Shown here in pieces: positions 1 through 8,714 of a DNA stretch of 40,936 bases. A program made the position numbers and the translations under genes. Positions within the stretch are counted from its first letter, which is position 1; the number at the start of each line of letters is the position of its first letter. This DNA comes from Coriobacteriia bacterium. GTDB taxonomy: Bacteria > Actinomycetota > Coriobacteriia > WRKU01 > WQUG01. Where the stretch lies: assembly GCA_009778715.1 (NCBI GenBank), contig WRFR01000014.1:1-40936 (forward strand), in the 5' to 3' direction. The notes beneath the pieces are model-generated. The model did not search any database and was not told the origin of the DNA. It was given only the letters and a program-made list of their open reading frames with translations.

Positions 1-38
1 CAGAAGAAGATCTCGTGAAAGCAGGTGATGCGGCATGA
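1..38 (+). CDS. 3' end of upstream gene, probably livM-type permease (partial)
   Basis: The third frame is open from the window edge to a TGA at 36-38 and would end in EEDLVKAGDAA; the other two frames stop at 16-18 and 26-28. Its stop overlaps the ATG of the next gene (ATGA at 35-38), the usual coupling in ABC operons. Because the next two genes are LivG- and LivF-like ATPases, the cut gene is most likely the LivM permease. That identity is inferred from position only; the eleven visible residues carry no domain. Confidence 0.5.
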   Translation, partial: EEDLVKAGDAA

Positions 39-910
39 GTGAGCACCTGGTAGAAGCGAAAAACGCTACCATTCAGTTTGGTGGTCTGCGTGCAGTCGAC
101 AGTGTGAACCTCTATATTGATCCTGGTGAGATCGTCTCTTTGATCGGGCCTAACGGCGCGGGCAAGACCACGTTCTTCAACCTGCTGACGGGGATTTATA
201 AGCCAACTGAAGGCGAGATACTCTTTGAGGGCCGCTCGGTCTCGGGTGTCAAGCCTGACAAGATCGCCGAGTGGGGAATCTCGCGTACGTTTCAGAATAT
301 TCGTTTGTTCAAATCAATGACCGCTTTGGAAAACGTGATGATCGGGCGCCATATTCGCACGAAGCAAACCGCCTGGGGCGCAAGCTTTCATACGCCGGCG
401 TTTAAACGTGAAGAGCGTGAATCCCAGCGTTACGCTGAGGAGTGCCTGGACTTTTGCGGGCTGCTTCCTTTTGCTAATGAGATATCCAGCTCGCTTCCTT
501 ACGGGGCGCAGCGTCGTCTTGAGATCGCGCGCGCCCTGGCAACCGACCCCAAGCTCATCTGCTTGGATGAGCCGGCGGCTGGCATGAACACGACTGAATC
601 GAAGCAGCTCAACGACCTGATCTTTGGTCTGCGCGACCGAGGGCTTACGGTGCTTTTGATCGAGCACGACATGAAGGTCGTCATGAACCTGGCCGAGCGT
701 ATTTACGTGCTTGACTTTGGTAAGTTGATCGCTCAGGGCAACCCGGAAGAGATACAGAGTAACCCGCAGGTGATCGAGGCCTATCTGGGCAAGGGTGCTG
801 AGGCTATCATTGCTGGTCAAAATGGTGCAGCGCCTGCTCAGGAAGTTGCTGAGGACCATGCGCCAGAGGCTGAGGCTCCTGCCTCCGATGACGAAGCAAA
901 GGAGGCGTAG
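35..910 (+). CDS. livG: Branched-chain amino-acid ABC transporter ATP-binding protein (LivG-like)
   Basis: One of the two cytoplasmic ATPases that drive uptake of leucine, isoleucine and valine or related compounds through a LivHM permease. Visible motifs are Walker A GPNGAGKTT near residues 39-47, a family-typical ISRTFQNIRLF segment after the Q-loop, a degenerate signature (LPYGAQRRLEIARAL) and Walker B LICLDEPAAGMN, followed by the switch histidine in LLIEHDM. The length of 291 aa exceeds the usual ~255 aa because of an acidic, Ala/Glu-rich C-terminal tail (about the last 35 residues). The ATG overlaps the upstream stop and livF follows after 3 bp. Substrate is inferred from the family; other hydrophobic or amide substrates are possible. 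Confidence 0.9.
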   Translation: MSEHLVEAKNATIQFGGLRAVDSVNLYIDPGEIVSLIGPNGAGKTTFFNLLTGIYKPTEGEILFEGRSVSGVKPDKIAEWGISRTFQNIRLFKSMTALENVMIGRHIRTKQTAWGASFHTPAFKREERESQRYAEECLDFCGLLPFANEISSSLPYGAQRRLEIARALATDPKLICLDEPAAGMNTTESKQLNDLIFGLRDRGLTVLLIEHDMKVVMNLAERIYVLDFGKLIAQGNPEEIQSNPQVIEAYLGKGAEAIIAGQNGAAPAQEVAEDHAPEAEAPASDDEAKEA

Positions 911-913
911 GCG

Positions 914-1690
914 ATGGCGAGCACAGAAACAAAAACGAAAAACACCGAGGTGGCAAGCACCGAGGCGGGAAGCACAGAGCACCTGCTTACGGTCAAGAAT
1001 CTTCACACCAACTATGGCAAGATCGAAGCGCTGAAGGGCATCGATTTTTCCGTTAATGAAGGCGAGCTGGTCACGGTCATCGGGGCTAACGGTGCCGGCA
1101 AGACGACGACTTTACGCACGATCTCTGGCCTGATCCATCCGGTTGAGGGGTCGATCCGATTCATGGGCGAAGAGATCGCTGGCATGGTGCCTTCCAAGGT
1201 TACCATGCGTCACGTGATCCAGATACCGGAAGGGCGCCGGATCTTCCCGGAACTGACCGTGCGTGAGAACCTTGAGATGGGCGCTTATCTGCGCAAGGAT
1301 AGCGCAGGTATCAAAGAAGACTTCGACTGGGTCATGAGCTTGTTTCCCCGCCTGGAAGAGCGCCTCTCACAAAAGGGCGGCACGCTGTCCGGCGGCGAAC
1401 AGCAGATGCTTGCGATGGGGCGTGGCCTTATGTCGCAGCCTAAGCTCCTGATGCTTGACGAGCCCTCGATGGGCCTGGCTCCGGTGGTCGTTGAGATTAT
1501 CTTCTCGATCATCAAGAAGCTCCATGACGAGGGCGTGACCATCCTGCTGATCGAGCAGAACGCCAACTTGGCGCTCGCGATCGCAGATTACGGCTTCGTG
1601 CTGGAGACCGGAAACGTGAAGCTTAAGGGCACGGGCGCTGAGCTGATGGCGAATGAGGATGTAAGGAAAGCTTACTTAGGAGAAGGTTAA
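914..1690 (+). CDS. livF: Branched-chain amino-acid ABC transporter ATP-binding protein (LivF-like)
   Basis: Second ATPase of the Liv transporter, expected to pair with LivG on the membrane permeases. It shows Walker A GANGAGKTTTLR, the LivF-typical VPEGRRIFPELTVRENLEMG-like segment (here IPEGRRIFPELTV), the signature LSGGEQQMLAMGRGLM and Walker B LLMLDEPSMGLAP, then LLIEQNA. The 258 aa exceed the common ~235 aa by a polar N-terminal tail rich in Thr, Glu and Lys (residues 1-25). The start is the ATG 8 bp after GGAGG at 901-905. It is the last gene of the operon and is followed by a strong intrinsic terminator. Confidence 0.9.
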   Translation: MASTETKTKNTEVASTEAGSTEHLLTVKNLHTNYGKIEALKGIDFSVNEGELVTVIGANGAGKTTTLRTISGLIHPVEGSIRFMGEEIAGMVPSKVTMRHVIQIPEGRRIFPELTVRENLEMGAYLRKDSAGIKEDFDWVMSLFPRLEERLSQKGGTLSGGEQQMLAMGRGLMSQPKLLMLDEPSMGLAPVVVEIIFSIIKKLHDEGVTILLIEQNANLALAIADYGFVLETGNVKLKGTGAELMANEDVRKAYLGEG

Positions 1691-1715
1691 CTCGCCACAG
1701 ACATGTTTCTAAAAG

Positions 1716-1744
1716 CGAGCTCCCCGGAAACGGGGAGCTCGTTT
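1716..1744 (+). terminator. Intrinsic terminator after livF
   Basis: Perfect 11-bp stem CGAGCTCCCCG / CGGGGAGCTCG closed by a GAAA tetraloop, followed by a short T-rich stretch (TTTATACTT). It lies 25 bp after the livF stop and separates the liv operon from the P-type ATPase gene. Confidence 0.85.
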
Positions 1745-1749
1745 ATACT
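1744..1749 (+). promoter_or_regulatory. Possible -10 element for the P-type ATPase gene
   Basis: TATACT lies 6 bp upstream of the GTG at 1756, directly after the terminator stem. No clear -35 is visible. If used, the transcript would start at or next to the start codon, giving a leaderless mRNA, which would fit the lack of a well-spaced ribosome binding site. This is an inference from one hexamer. Confidence 0.3.
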
Positions 1750-1755
1750 TGTAGG

Positions 1756-4347
1756 GTGATGGGAAATAAGCAAGACATATCCAAAGGGCTGACCTCGCAG
1801 CAGGCAGCTGAGCTTCAAAAGGAGTTCGGCAGAAACGAGCTGAGCCCCGAGAAGAAGAAAAGCTTCTTCTTGAAAGCTCTTGGCATTCTGCGCGAGCCGA
1901 TGTTCATCCTGCTGATAGCGGCCGCTTTCGTGTACTTCCTGCTGGGGGAGCCCCGTGATGGCTCGATCATGCTTGTGTTCGTGGTCGCTGTCATCGGGAT
2001 CGAGATCTTTCAGGAATGGCGCACCGACCAGACCCTGGATGCGCTCAAGAACTTGTCGGCGCCGACAGCTACCGTCATTCGCGATGGGGCAGAAATCAAG
2101 ATCCCGAGCGTGGATCTGGTGCCCGGCGATCTACTGCTGGTTACCGAGGGTGTCAAGATTCCTGCTGACGGAGCGATACTTAAAGCAAGCGACTTGCGGG
2201 TCGATGAGTCGTCTCTGACCGGCGAGTCGGTCGGCGTGTGGAAAGTCGTTGCGGACAGGAAGGGTGACAAGGGGTCAGGTACTTTGTCATTTGGTGACAA
2301 AGTACCTGACCCCTTGTCACCTGTGTCAGAAGACTACTGGCGCCGTGACTACTGCTACGCGGGAACACTGGTCACCCAGGGCTCAGCGACGATCCTGGTG
2401 GACAAGATCGGTGCGCAGACGGAGTACGGCAAGATCGGTACGCACATCGCCGAGGCGCCTGAACGTCCTACGCCGCTCGAGAAACAGATATCGCGCGTTG
2501 TCAAGGTCTGCGTTCTTATTGCTGTGGTGTTCTGTACCCTGGCGGTGGTCATCACCTATTTCAACCTTGCGCACATGCTACCCAAAAACCGCTTGATCGA
2601 CAGCGTCCTGGCAGGCATCACACTGGCGATGGCCATGATCCCGGAAGAATTCCCAGTAGTGTTGACGGTCTTTCTCTCGATGGGCGCCTGGCGCCTGGCG
2701 CGCAAGCACTCGCTGATCCGCCGCCTGCCCGCGCTGGAGACCCTGGGCGCGATCTCGGTACTCTGCGTGGACAAGACCGGCACGATCACCCAGAACCGCA
2801 TGACGGTCACCCAATGTTGGAGTCCTACCGGTAACGACGAGGTACTGACTGAGACGATGGGGCTGGCCTGCGAGACGGAGACCTATGATCCGATGGAGCA
2901 GGCGATGCTGCGCTTCTGTGAAGAGCGGGGTATTACCACCTCGCATCTTTTTGATGCGGCCACAAGCCAGTTCATCAGCGAGTACGCCTTCACTGATGAG
3001 ACGAAGATGATGGGGCATGTCTGGGTCCACGAGGGGCGCCTGACGATCGCGGCCAAGGGCTCACCGGAATCGATCCTGGCGATTTGCGAGTTGACGCCCC
3101 ATGAGCGCCAGGCAGCCGATGAGCAGCTCCGTGTGTTGTCCGAGCGTGGCCTGCGTGTGATCGCCGTGGCCTCTGCGCACCCGGCCTCCCGCGAGGCGCT
3201 GCCAGCGTCTCTACCTGACTGCCGCCTGGCGCTGGCCGGATTGATCGGCTTGGCCGATCCGCCGCGCGAAGGCGTCGCAGCCGATATCGCGCAGTGCCAG
3301 CAGGCAGGTATCCGCGTGGTGATGATCACAGGTGATAACGGCCTGACGGCCAGCGCCATCGCGGCACAGGTCGGCACCGCAAACGCAGACCAAGTCTGTA
3401 CAGGTGCTGATCTGGCTCAACTCAACGACGAAGAGCTGTGCGAGCGCGTCAAGACTGTCAACATCTTCTCGCGCGTCCTGCCAGCCGATAAGATGCGTAT
3501 TGTGAAGGCTTTTCGTGCCAATGGCGCCATCGTTGCGATGACGGGCGACGGGGTCAACGATGCGCCAGCGCTCAAGTATGCCGACATCGGCATCGCGATG
3601 GGCAAGCGCGGCTCTGAGGTTTCGCGTGAGGCGGCCGATCTCATCCTGCTCGATGACAACTTCGCGACCATCACGGCCACCGTCAAAGACGGGCGCCGTA
3701 TCTATGAAAACATCCGCAAGGCCATCGGCTACATCTTCACGATCCACATCCCGATCATGTTCACGGCGCTGCTGGCGCCCCTGCTGCACCTGAAGCCAGC
3801 AGAGCTTATGCTGTTGCCTGCGCACGTGCTGTTGCTGGAACTCATCATCGACCCGACGTGCTCGATCGTCTTCGAGCGCCAGCCTGCCGAGCGCGACATC
3901 ATGGATCGTCCGCCCCGCGACCCAGCCGAAGGCATCCTGTCACGCGCGGTCTTGGTGAAAAGCCTGCTGCAGGGCCTGTGCGTCTTTGCCGCAAGCTTCG
4001 GGCTGTACTACTACAGCCTGAGAACGGGCGCTCCCGCCCCCGTCGCGCGCGCGATGGGGCTCTGCGTGGTGTTTATCGCCAACCTCTTCCTGGTGCAAGT
4101 CAACAGCTCGAACACCGCTCCGGTCACCGCGACCTTCAAGTACCTGATTGGCGATCGCGTGATCCTGATCGTGAATGCCGCGACGCTGATCGGCATTGCG
4201 GTCATCCTCTACACGCCGCTGGCGGGGCTCTTCCAGCTGGCGCCCTTGCGCATCGTACAAGTGCTGGTCGTGATCGCCGCCGCTGCTGTGTCCGTATTCT
4301 GGTATGAGATCGTAAAAGCTGTCCAACGCCACAAACAGAATGCCTGA
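1756..4347 (+). CDS. P-type (P2-like) cation-translocating ATPase
   Basis: Membrane pump that uses ATP to move a cation across the cytoplasmic membrane. The 863 aa contain the actuator motif LTGES (about residue 155), the phosphorylation site DKTGT (Asp near 339), the hinge TGDGVNDAPAL and paired membrane helices before and after, plus four to six C-terminal helices. It resembles the Ca2+-type P2A group, but the M4 motif is PEEFP rather than PEGLP, so the ion cannot be assigned; Ca2+, Mn2+ or another cation are open. A 20-residue in-frame insert encoded by a perfect palindrome (2263-2321) sits just after LTGES in the actuator domain. The start may be GTG 1756 or ATG 1759; neither has a good ribosome binding site. 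tilS follows after 5 bp. Confidence 0.85.
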   Translation: MMGNKQDISKGLTSQQAAELQKEFGRNELSPEKKKSFFLKALGILREPMFILLIAAAFVYFLLGEPRDGSIMLVFVVAVIGIEIFQEWRTDQTLDALKNLSAPTATVIRDGAEIKIPSVDLVPGDLLLVTEGVKIPADGAILKASDLRVDESSLTGESVGVWKVVADRKGDKGSGTLSFGDKVPDPLSPVSEDYWRRDYCYAGTLVTQGSATILVDKIGAQTEYGKIGTHIAEAPERPTPLEKQISRVVKVCVLIAVVFCTLAVVITYFNLAHMLPKNRLIDSVLAGITLAMAMIPEEFPVVLTVFLSMGAWRLARKHSLIRRLPALETLGAISVLCVDKTGTITQNRMTVTQCWSPTGNDEVLTETMGLACETETYDPMEQAMLRFCEERGITTSHLFDAATSQFISEYAFTDETKMMGHVWVHEGRLTIAAKGSPESILAICELTPHERQAADEQLRVLSERGLRVIAVASAHPASREALPASLPDCRLALAGLIGLADPPREGVAADIAQCQQAGIRVVMITGDNGLTASAIAAQVGTANADQVCTGADLAQLNDEELCERVKTVNIFSRVLPADKMRIVKAFRANGAIVAMTGDGVNDAPALKYADIGIAMGKRGSEVSREAADLILLDDNFATITATVKDGRRIYENIRKAIGYIFTIHIPIMFTALLAPLLHLKPAELMLLPAHVLLLELIIDPTCSIVFERQPAERDIMDRPPRDPAEGILSRAVLVKSLLQGLCVFAASFGLYYYSLRTGAPAPVARAMGLCVVFIANLFLVQVNSSNTAPVTATFKYLIGDRVILIVNAATLIGIAVILYTPLAGLFQLAPLRIVQVLVVIAAAAVSVFWYEIVKAVQRHKQNA
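2263..2321. repeat. In-frame palindromic element, copy 1 (in P-type ATPase gene)
   Basis: Perfect inverted repeat: 27-bp arms at 2263-2289 and 2295-2321 with a 5-bp centre. The arm holds TGACAAGGGGTCAGG followed by TACTTTGTCA. Translated in the host frame it gives GDKGSGTLSFGDKVPDPLSP, a polar Gly/Pro/Ser insert with no match in the usual P-type ATPase fold at that point. It is a diverged relative of the copies at 11954, 16563 and 22377. Confidence 0.9.
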
Positions 4348-4352
4348 ATATC

Positions 4353-5408
4353 ATGAATAAACTACCCTTACTGGCAAATTTATTTGACGCTGCGACGCCG
4401 TTGGTTGTGATGGTGAGCGGTGGCGGGGACTCGGTCGCCTTACTTCGGCTTTTGGCAGAGGGCGCCTTTGGCGAGCGGACGCCAGCGCTGGATCACGTCC
4501 GGGTCTTGCATGTGAACCATGGGTTGCGGGCGCAGCAAGCTGCTTCAGACGAAGCGTTCACCGCCGAGCTCTGTGAACAGCTGGGATACCGCTGTGAGCT
4601 GCGCCATCTCGATGTTGCCACCCAAGCTGTTGAAGAAAAGCGCAACGTGGAAGATCTGGGGCGCGACCTGCGCTATGAGGCGGCAGACGAACTTTGCGAC
4701 GAGCTCTGCGCAGAGTTGGGGGTCAGCGCCAGCGAGGGTCGCATTGCGACAGCCCACACGCTCGATGACCGTGTCGAGACCTTCTTCGAGCGGGCGCTCT
4801 TCGGGGCGGGCACGGGCGCGCTGGCCTCGATCCGCCCGGTTCGGGGGCGCATCGTGCGACCGCTGCTGCGCTGCCAGCGCAGTGACCTGCGTGATTACCT
4901 CGACGCTTGCGCCCAGGACTGGTGTGAGGACGCGACCAATGCGGACACGACCCGGACCCGTGCGTTCATCCGGGCAAAGATCGTGCCCACAGCAGAAGAG
5001 TTGGCGCCGGCGTTTCGCCCTAACCTTGAGCGCACGATGGACCTGCTCGCGGAAGATGACAATCTGCTCGATGAGCTTGCAACGGGCTTTGTGAGGGATT
5101 TCAGCGATGTTCAGGATGGGGATGATGGCCAGTGCCTGATGCTTGATGTCGACATGCTGGCAACGCTCGATCCGGTCATGACCCGCCGCGTGCTGCGCCG
5201 TGCGCTGCTCGACGCCTTTCCTGAGGAGGCCTCGCGCTTGCCCCAGGTGCGCTACCTTGAGCTGGCAGACGCACTGACGACGCCGGGCTACCAGGCCGAC
5301 CTGGGTAAGGGCTTGCGCGCGCAACGCAGCGATCATACTCTTATCATCAAGAAGCTCCCCATCTGGCGGCGTGAGGAGACCCCGGATCAAGCCCGGGGTG
5401 ACGCGTAG
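4353..5408 (+). CDS. tilS: tRNA(Ile)-lysidine synthase
   Basis: Attaches lysine to C34 of the CAU-anticodon tRNA-Ile in the cytoplasm, changing its reading from AUG to AUA; normally essential. The N-terminal PP-loop is clear (VVMVSGGGDSVALLRLL, residues 18-34), followed by the family motif HVNHGLR and the TAHTLDDRVETFFERALFGAGTGAL region (compare HHxDDQxET...RGsG). Length 351 aa fits a TilS with a short C-terminal part. The ATG lies 5 bp after the ATPase stop, without a convincing ribosome binding site, so coupling is possible. It is followed by hpt and ftsH, the usual tilS-hpt-ftsH order. Confidence 0.9.
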   Translation: MNKLPLLANLFDAATPLVVMVSGGGDSVALLRLLAEGAFGERTPALDHVRVLHVNHGLRAQQAASDEAFTAELCEQLGYRCELRHLDVATQAVEEKRNVEDLGRDLRYEAADELCDELCAELGVSASEGRIATAHTLDDRVETFFERALFGAGTGALASIRPVRGRIVRPLLRCQRSDLRDYLDACAQDWCEDATNADTTRTRAFIRAKIVPTAEELAPAFRPNLERTMDLLAEDDNLLDELATGFVRDFSDVQDGDDGQCLMLDVDMLATLDPVMTRRVLRRALLDAFPEEASRLPQVRYLELADALTTPGYQADLGKGLRAQRSDHTLIIKKLPIWRREETPDQARGDA

Positions 5409-5462
5409 AGGTCATCGCGGCTGTGCTAAGGTAGATAGGTATGAGGAAGATTGGAGGGAAAC

Positions 5463-6071
5463 GTGACGTCAGATTACCCGGAATTCGTTCATCCTTCTCC
5501 TGCAGTTGCGGCGTTTGAGGAGCAGCCGGTATCTCACGATGATCTGGTCTGTACCCTGATCAGCGAAGATCAGCTCCATCGCCGTGTCGCTCAGATGGGC
5601 GCCGATATTACACGAGACTACGCGGACAAGGACCCTCTGCTCATCTGCATCCTGAAAGGCGCGGTCTATTTCATGACCGACCTGACGCGCATGATCGACT
5701 GTTCGCTGACTATGGATTTTATGGCGGTCTCCAGCTATGGGGACGCGCATAAGACCTCCGGCGTGGTGCGTATCATCAAGGATCTTAACGAGCCGGTCAC
5801 CGACCGCCACGTCATCATCTTAGAAGATATCCTTGACACGGGGCTCACGCTCAAATACCTGGCGCGCAACTTCCATGGTCGCGGCGCCGCCAGTGTCGCC
5901 ATCGCGACGTTGCTCCTTAAGGAGGGCACCCAGGCGGTCCCGCTCGATATCCAATATGTAGGTTTCACGATACCGGACGCTTTTGTTGTAGGATATGGAC
6001 TTGATTATGCACAACATTACCGCAATCTGCCCTACATCGGTGTCTTAAAGCCAGAGCTTTACGCCGACTAG
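5463..6071 (+). CDS. hpt: Hypoxanthine-guanine phosphoribosyltransferase
   Basis: Salvages hypoxanthine and guanine to IMP and GMP using PRPP. The PRPP-binding loop VIILEDILDTGLTL is present, together with LLICILKGAVYFMTDL in the N-terminal half and YVGFTIPDAFVVGYGLDYAQHYRNLP near the C terminus, all in HGPRT order. I chose GTG 5463 because GGAGGG at 5453-5458 sits 4 bp upstream; a TTG at 5451 overlaps that site. The resulting 202 aa carry an N-terminal extension of about 25 residues relative to the ~180-aa standard. It links to the purine theme later in the window (PNP, MtaD-like deaminase, nucleoside transporter). Confidence 0.93.
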   Translation: MTSDYPEFVHPSPAVAAFEEQPVSHDDLVCTLISEDQLHRRVAQMGADITRDYADKDPLLICILKGAVYFMTDLTRMIDCSLTMDFMAVSSYGDAHKTSGVVRIIKDLNEPVTDRHVIILEDILDTGLTLKYLARNFHGRGAASVAIATLLLKEGTQAVPLDIQYVGFTIPDAFVVGYGLDYAQHYRNLPYIGVLKPELYAD

Positions 6072-6122
6072 CACAGGCGCGAGAGACGGGCGGCCGAGGG
6101 GCGCCCCAAAGGAGTTACCTCA

Positions 6123-8111
6123 TTGGATAGCAAGAAGAAGAATCTGGGAATCACCTTCCTGTACCTGGTCATCCTGGTCGTTCTGATGGTCTTTGTCTGG
6201 AATCGCCTGGGGACGACCAACACACAGCCGGTCAAGATCTCGACTGGTGTGTTTGTGAACGCGGCAAAGGACGGACGCGTTAAGAGCGTCGAGTACAAGC
6301 CGAATGCCGGCACGCTTTCCGGGCAGTTCTGGGAGACTACTGCCGACCAGAAAGAGGGAACAAAGAGCATCAAGAAGTTCACCTCGACCTGGGCGGGCGC
6401 TGATTCGTTCACGACTTTTGCCCAGCAGGAGTTGACGGGTAAGTTCTCAGTTAATAACGCGGATAACAGCGCGCTGTGGAGCATCCTGGGCCAGATCGCC
6501 ATATTGGCGATCATTGGCGGGGCGCTGCTCTTCTTCATCTTCAGGATGCAGGGTGGCAACAACCGCATGATGAACTTCGGGCGTGCCCGCACCAAGCTGA
6601 CCGATCCCCAAAAACAGAAAGTGACGTTTAAGGATGTGGCGGGCGAGGACGAAGCGGTTGCCGAGCTGGGCGAGATCAAGGACTTCCTGTCAGGGCCGGA
6701 GCGGTTCCAGGCCTTAGGCGCCAAGATCCCCAAGGGCGTGTTGCTGGTAGGCCCTCCGGGTACCGGTAAGACCCTGTTAGCGCGTGCTGTGGCCGGTGAG
6801 GCCGACGTGCCGTTCTACAGCATAAGCGGTTCTGACTTCGTTGAGATGTTTGTGGGCGTGGGCGCCTCGCGCGTGCGCGACCTGTTTGAGCAAGCCAAGG
6901 CGACTTCGCCCTCAATCATTTTTGTTGATGAGATCGATGCGGTCGGCCGCCAGCGCGGCACCGGCCTGGGCGGCGGCCATGACGAGCGCGAGCAGACCTT
7001 AAACGCGCTGCTCGTAGAGATGGACGGCTTCGAGCCACAGGATAATGTCATCATGATCGCGGCGACTAACCGCCCCGACGTGCTCGACCCGGCGTTGCTG
7101 CGCCCGGGCCGTTTTGATCGCCAGATCGTCGTGGATCGCCCCGACTTGCGGGGACGCGAGGAGATACTCAAGATCCACGCGGCAAACAAGCCGCTTGATC
7201 CTGAGGTCGATCTGGGCGTCATCGCGCGGCGCACGCCGGGCTTTACGGGCGCTGACCTGCAGAACTTGCTCAACGAGGCCGCGTTGCTCGCGGCGCGCGC
7301 TGGCAAGAAGAAGGTCACCCAGACAGAGATCGAGGAAGGCTCGGATCGTGTCATGATGGGGCCTGAGCGTAAAAGCCGCCTGATATCTGACGCTGAGAAA
7401 AAGACTATCGCCTACCACGAGTCGGGCCATGCCATCGTGGGACACCGCCTGCCGAACTCCGATCCGGTCCACAAGGTCACGATCATCCCGCGTGGCGGGA
7501 GCCTGGGCTCGACCTGGTCGCTTCCGACTGAGGATCGCTTTCTGCAGTCCAAGGCCGAGATGCTTGATGACATCGCCGTGCTTCTGGCGGGGCGTGCTTC
7601 CGAGGAAATGGCGATCGGCGACGTGACGACGGGCGCCTCCAATGACATCGAGCGCGCCAGCAAGATGGCCCGTGACATGGTGACCCGCTACGGCATGAGC
7701 GAGACCCTCGGGCCGCGCGCCTTTGGCGAGGAGGGCCATGACGTCTTCTTAGGGCGCGACCTGGCGCAGCGCAGCGATTATGGCGACGAGACCGCGACGG
7801 TCATCGACGCCGAGACGGCGCGCATCATCGACGAAGGCTTTGCCAAGGCGCACAAGATCCTGAAGAAGGATCGCGACATACTTGATCTGATGGCGCAGGT
7901 GCTCATCGAGCGTGAGACGCTTGAGGGCGACGCGCTGAAGGCCATTTTCGATGGCCGCTGGGAGGAGTACCTGGCAAACGAACAGGTACAAGCTGCCCAG
8001 GCAAAGGACAAGGGGCAGGACACGCCGAGCGCAGGTGACGCCAGCATCGCCGACTCGATTCCGGACTTGCCGTTGCCGCCGACTGGTAATGCCGCCCCGG
8101 CAGGAGCCTGA
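6123..8111 (+). CDS. ftsH: ATP-dependent zinc metalloprotease FtsH
   Basis: Membrane-anchored AAA+ protease that degrades misfolded membrane and regulatory proteins. Two membrane helices (about residues 8-27 and 119-141) flank an extracytoplasmic segment; the AAA module has Walker A GPPGTGKT (about 210-217), Walker [16 protein letters not shown] and the SRH region [20 protein letters not shown]; the peptidase motif is HESGH (432-436), with the distal STGASNDI-like segment [11 protein letters not shown]. Length 662 aa is typical. The TTG start is chosen because GGAG at 6111-6114 lies 8 bp upstream. Neighbours hpt and folE are standard. Confidence 0.96.
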   Translation: MDSKKKNLGITFLYLVILVVLMVFVWNRLGTTNTQPVKISTGVFVNAAKDGRVKSVEYKPNAGTLSGQFWETTADQKEGTKSIKKFTSTWAGADSFTTFAQQELTGKFSVNNADNSALWSILGQIAILAIIGGALLFFIFRMQGGNNRMMNFGRARTKLTDPQKQKVTFKDVAGEDEAVAELGEIKDFLSGPERFQALGAKIPKGVLLVGPPGTGKTLLARAVAGEADVPFYSISGSDFVEMFVGVGASRVRDLFEQAKATSPSIIFVDEIDAVGRQRGTGLGGGHDEREQTLNALLVEMDGFEPQDNVIMIAATNRPDVLDPALLRPGRFDRQIVVDRPDLRGREEILKIHAANKPLDPEVDLGVIARRTPGFTGADLQNLLNEAALLAARAGKKKVTQTEIEEGSDRVMMGPERKSRLISDAEKKTIAYHESGHAIVGHRLPNSDPVHKVTIIPRGGSLGSTWSLPTEDRFLQSKAEMLDDIAVLLAGRASEEMAIGDVTTGASNDIERASKMARDMVTRYGMSETLGPRAFGEEGHDVFLGRDLAQRSDYGDETATVIDAETARIIDEGFAKAHKILKKDRDILDLMAQVLIERETLEGDALKAIFDGRWEEYLANEQVQAAQAKDKGQDTPSAGDASIADSIPDLPLPPTGNAAPAGA

Positions 8112-8122
8112 TAGAGAAAACG

Positions 8123-8692
8123 ATGGCATTCGATAAGGACAAAGTGGCTGCCGGGGTGCGCCTGATCCTTGAGGGCATCGGCGAGGATCCCGATCGTGAA
8201 GGCCTGCAGAAAACACCAGCACGTGTGGCCGATATGTATGAAGAGATCTGCGCCGGTATCGGGCAGTCCGCGGCGGGTCCACTCTCGGTCACGTTTGACG
8301 AGGGCCATCAGGAGATGGTCCTGGTGCGTGACATCCCGCTCTACTCCCTCTGTGAGCATCATCTGGCGCCGTTTTTTGGCGTCGTGCATGTCGCCTACAT
8401 CCCCGGGGCTGACGGACGGGTCTGTGGCCTGTCGAAGCTCGCCCGGGTCGTTGATGTTTTTGCCCGGCGCCTGCAGGTGCAGGAGCGCCTGACCTCCCAG
8501 GTGGCTGATAGCTTGGTCGAGTACCTGCATCCGGCGGGAGTACTCGTGGTCGTTGAAGCGGAGCATCTCTGCATGTCGATGCGGGGCGTGAAGAAATCAG
8601 GCGCGAAGACGATCACCTCAGCGGTCAGGGGCTCGTTTCAATCCGACGCGCGCACGCGTGCCGAGGCACTGGCGCTGATCGGCCCTCGCTGA
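8123..8692 (+). CDS. folE: GTP cyclohydrolase I
   Basis: Converts GTP to 7,8-dihydroneopterin triphosphate, the first step of folate synthesis. The 189 aa carry the zinc/active-site motif [25 protein letters not shown], the second Cys in [15 protein letters not shown] and a terminal SFQSD-type region, all as in FolE type IA. It begins 11 bp after ftsH and precedes the folP-folK fusion, so the cluster supplies three pterin-branch activities. Confidence 0.95.
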   Translation: MAFDKDKVAAGVRLILEGIGEDPDREGLQKTPARVADMYEEICAGIGQSAAGPLSVTFDEGHQEMVLVRDIPLYSLCEHHLAPFFGVVHVAYIPGADGRVCGLSKLARVVDVFARRLQVQERLTSQVADSLVEYLHPAGVLVVVEAEHLCMSMRGVKKSGAKTITSAVRGSFQSDARTRAEALALIGPR

Positions 8693-8714
8693 GGGGGCGT
8701 GAGAGCAGGCGGGC

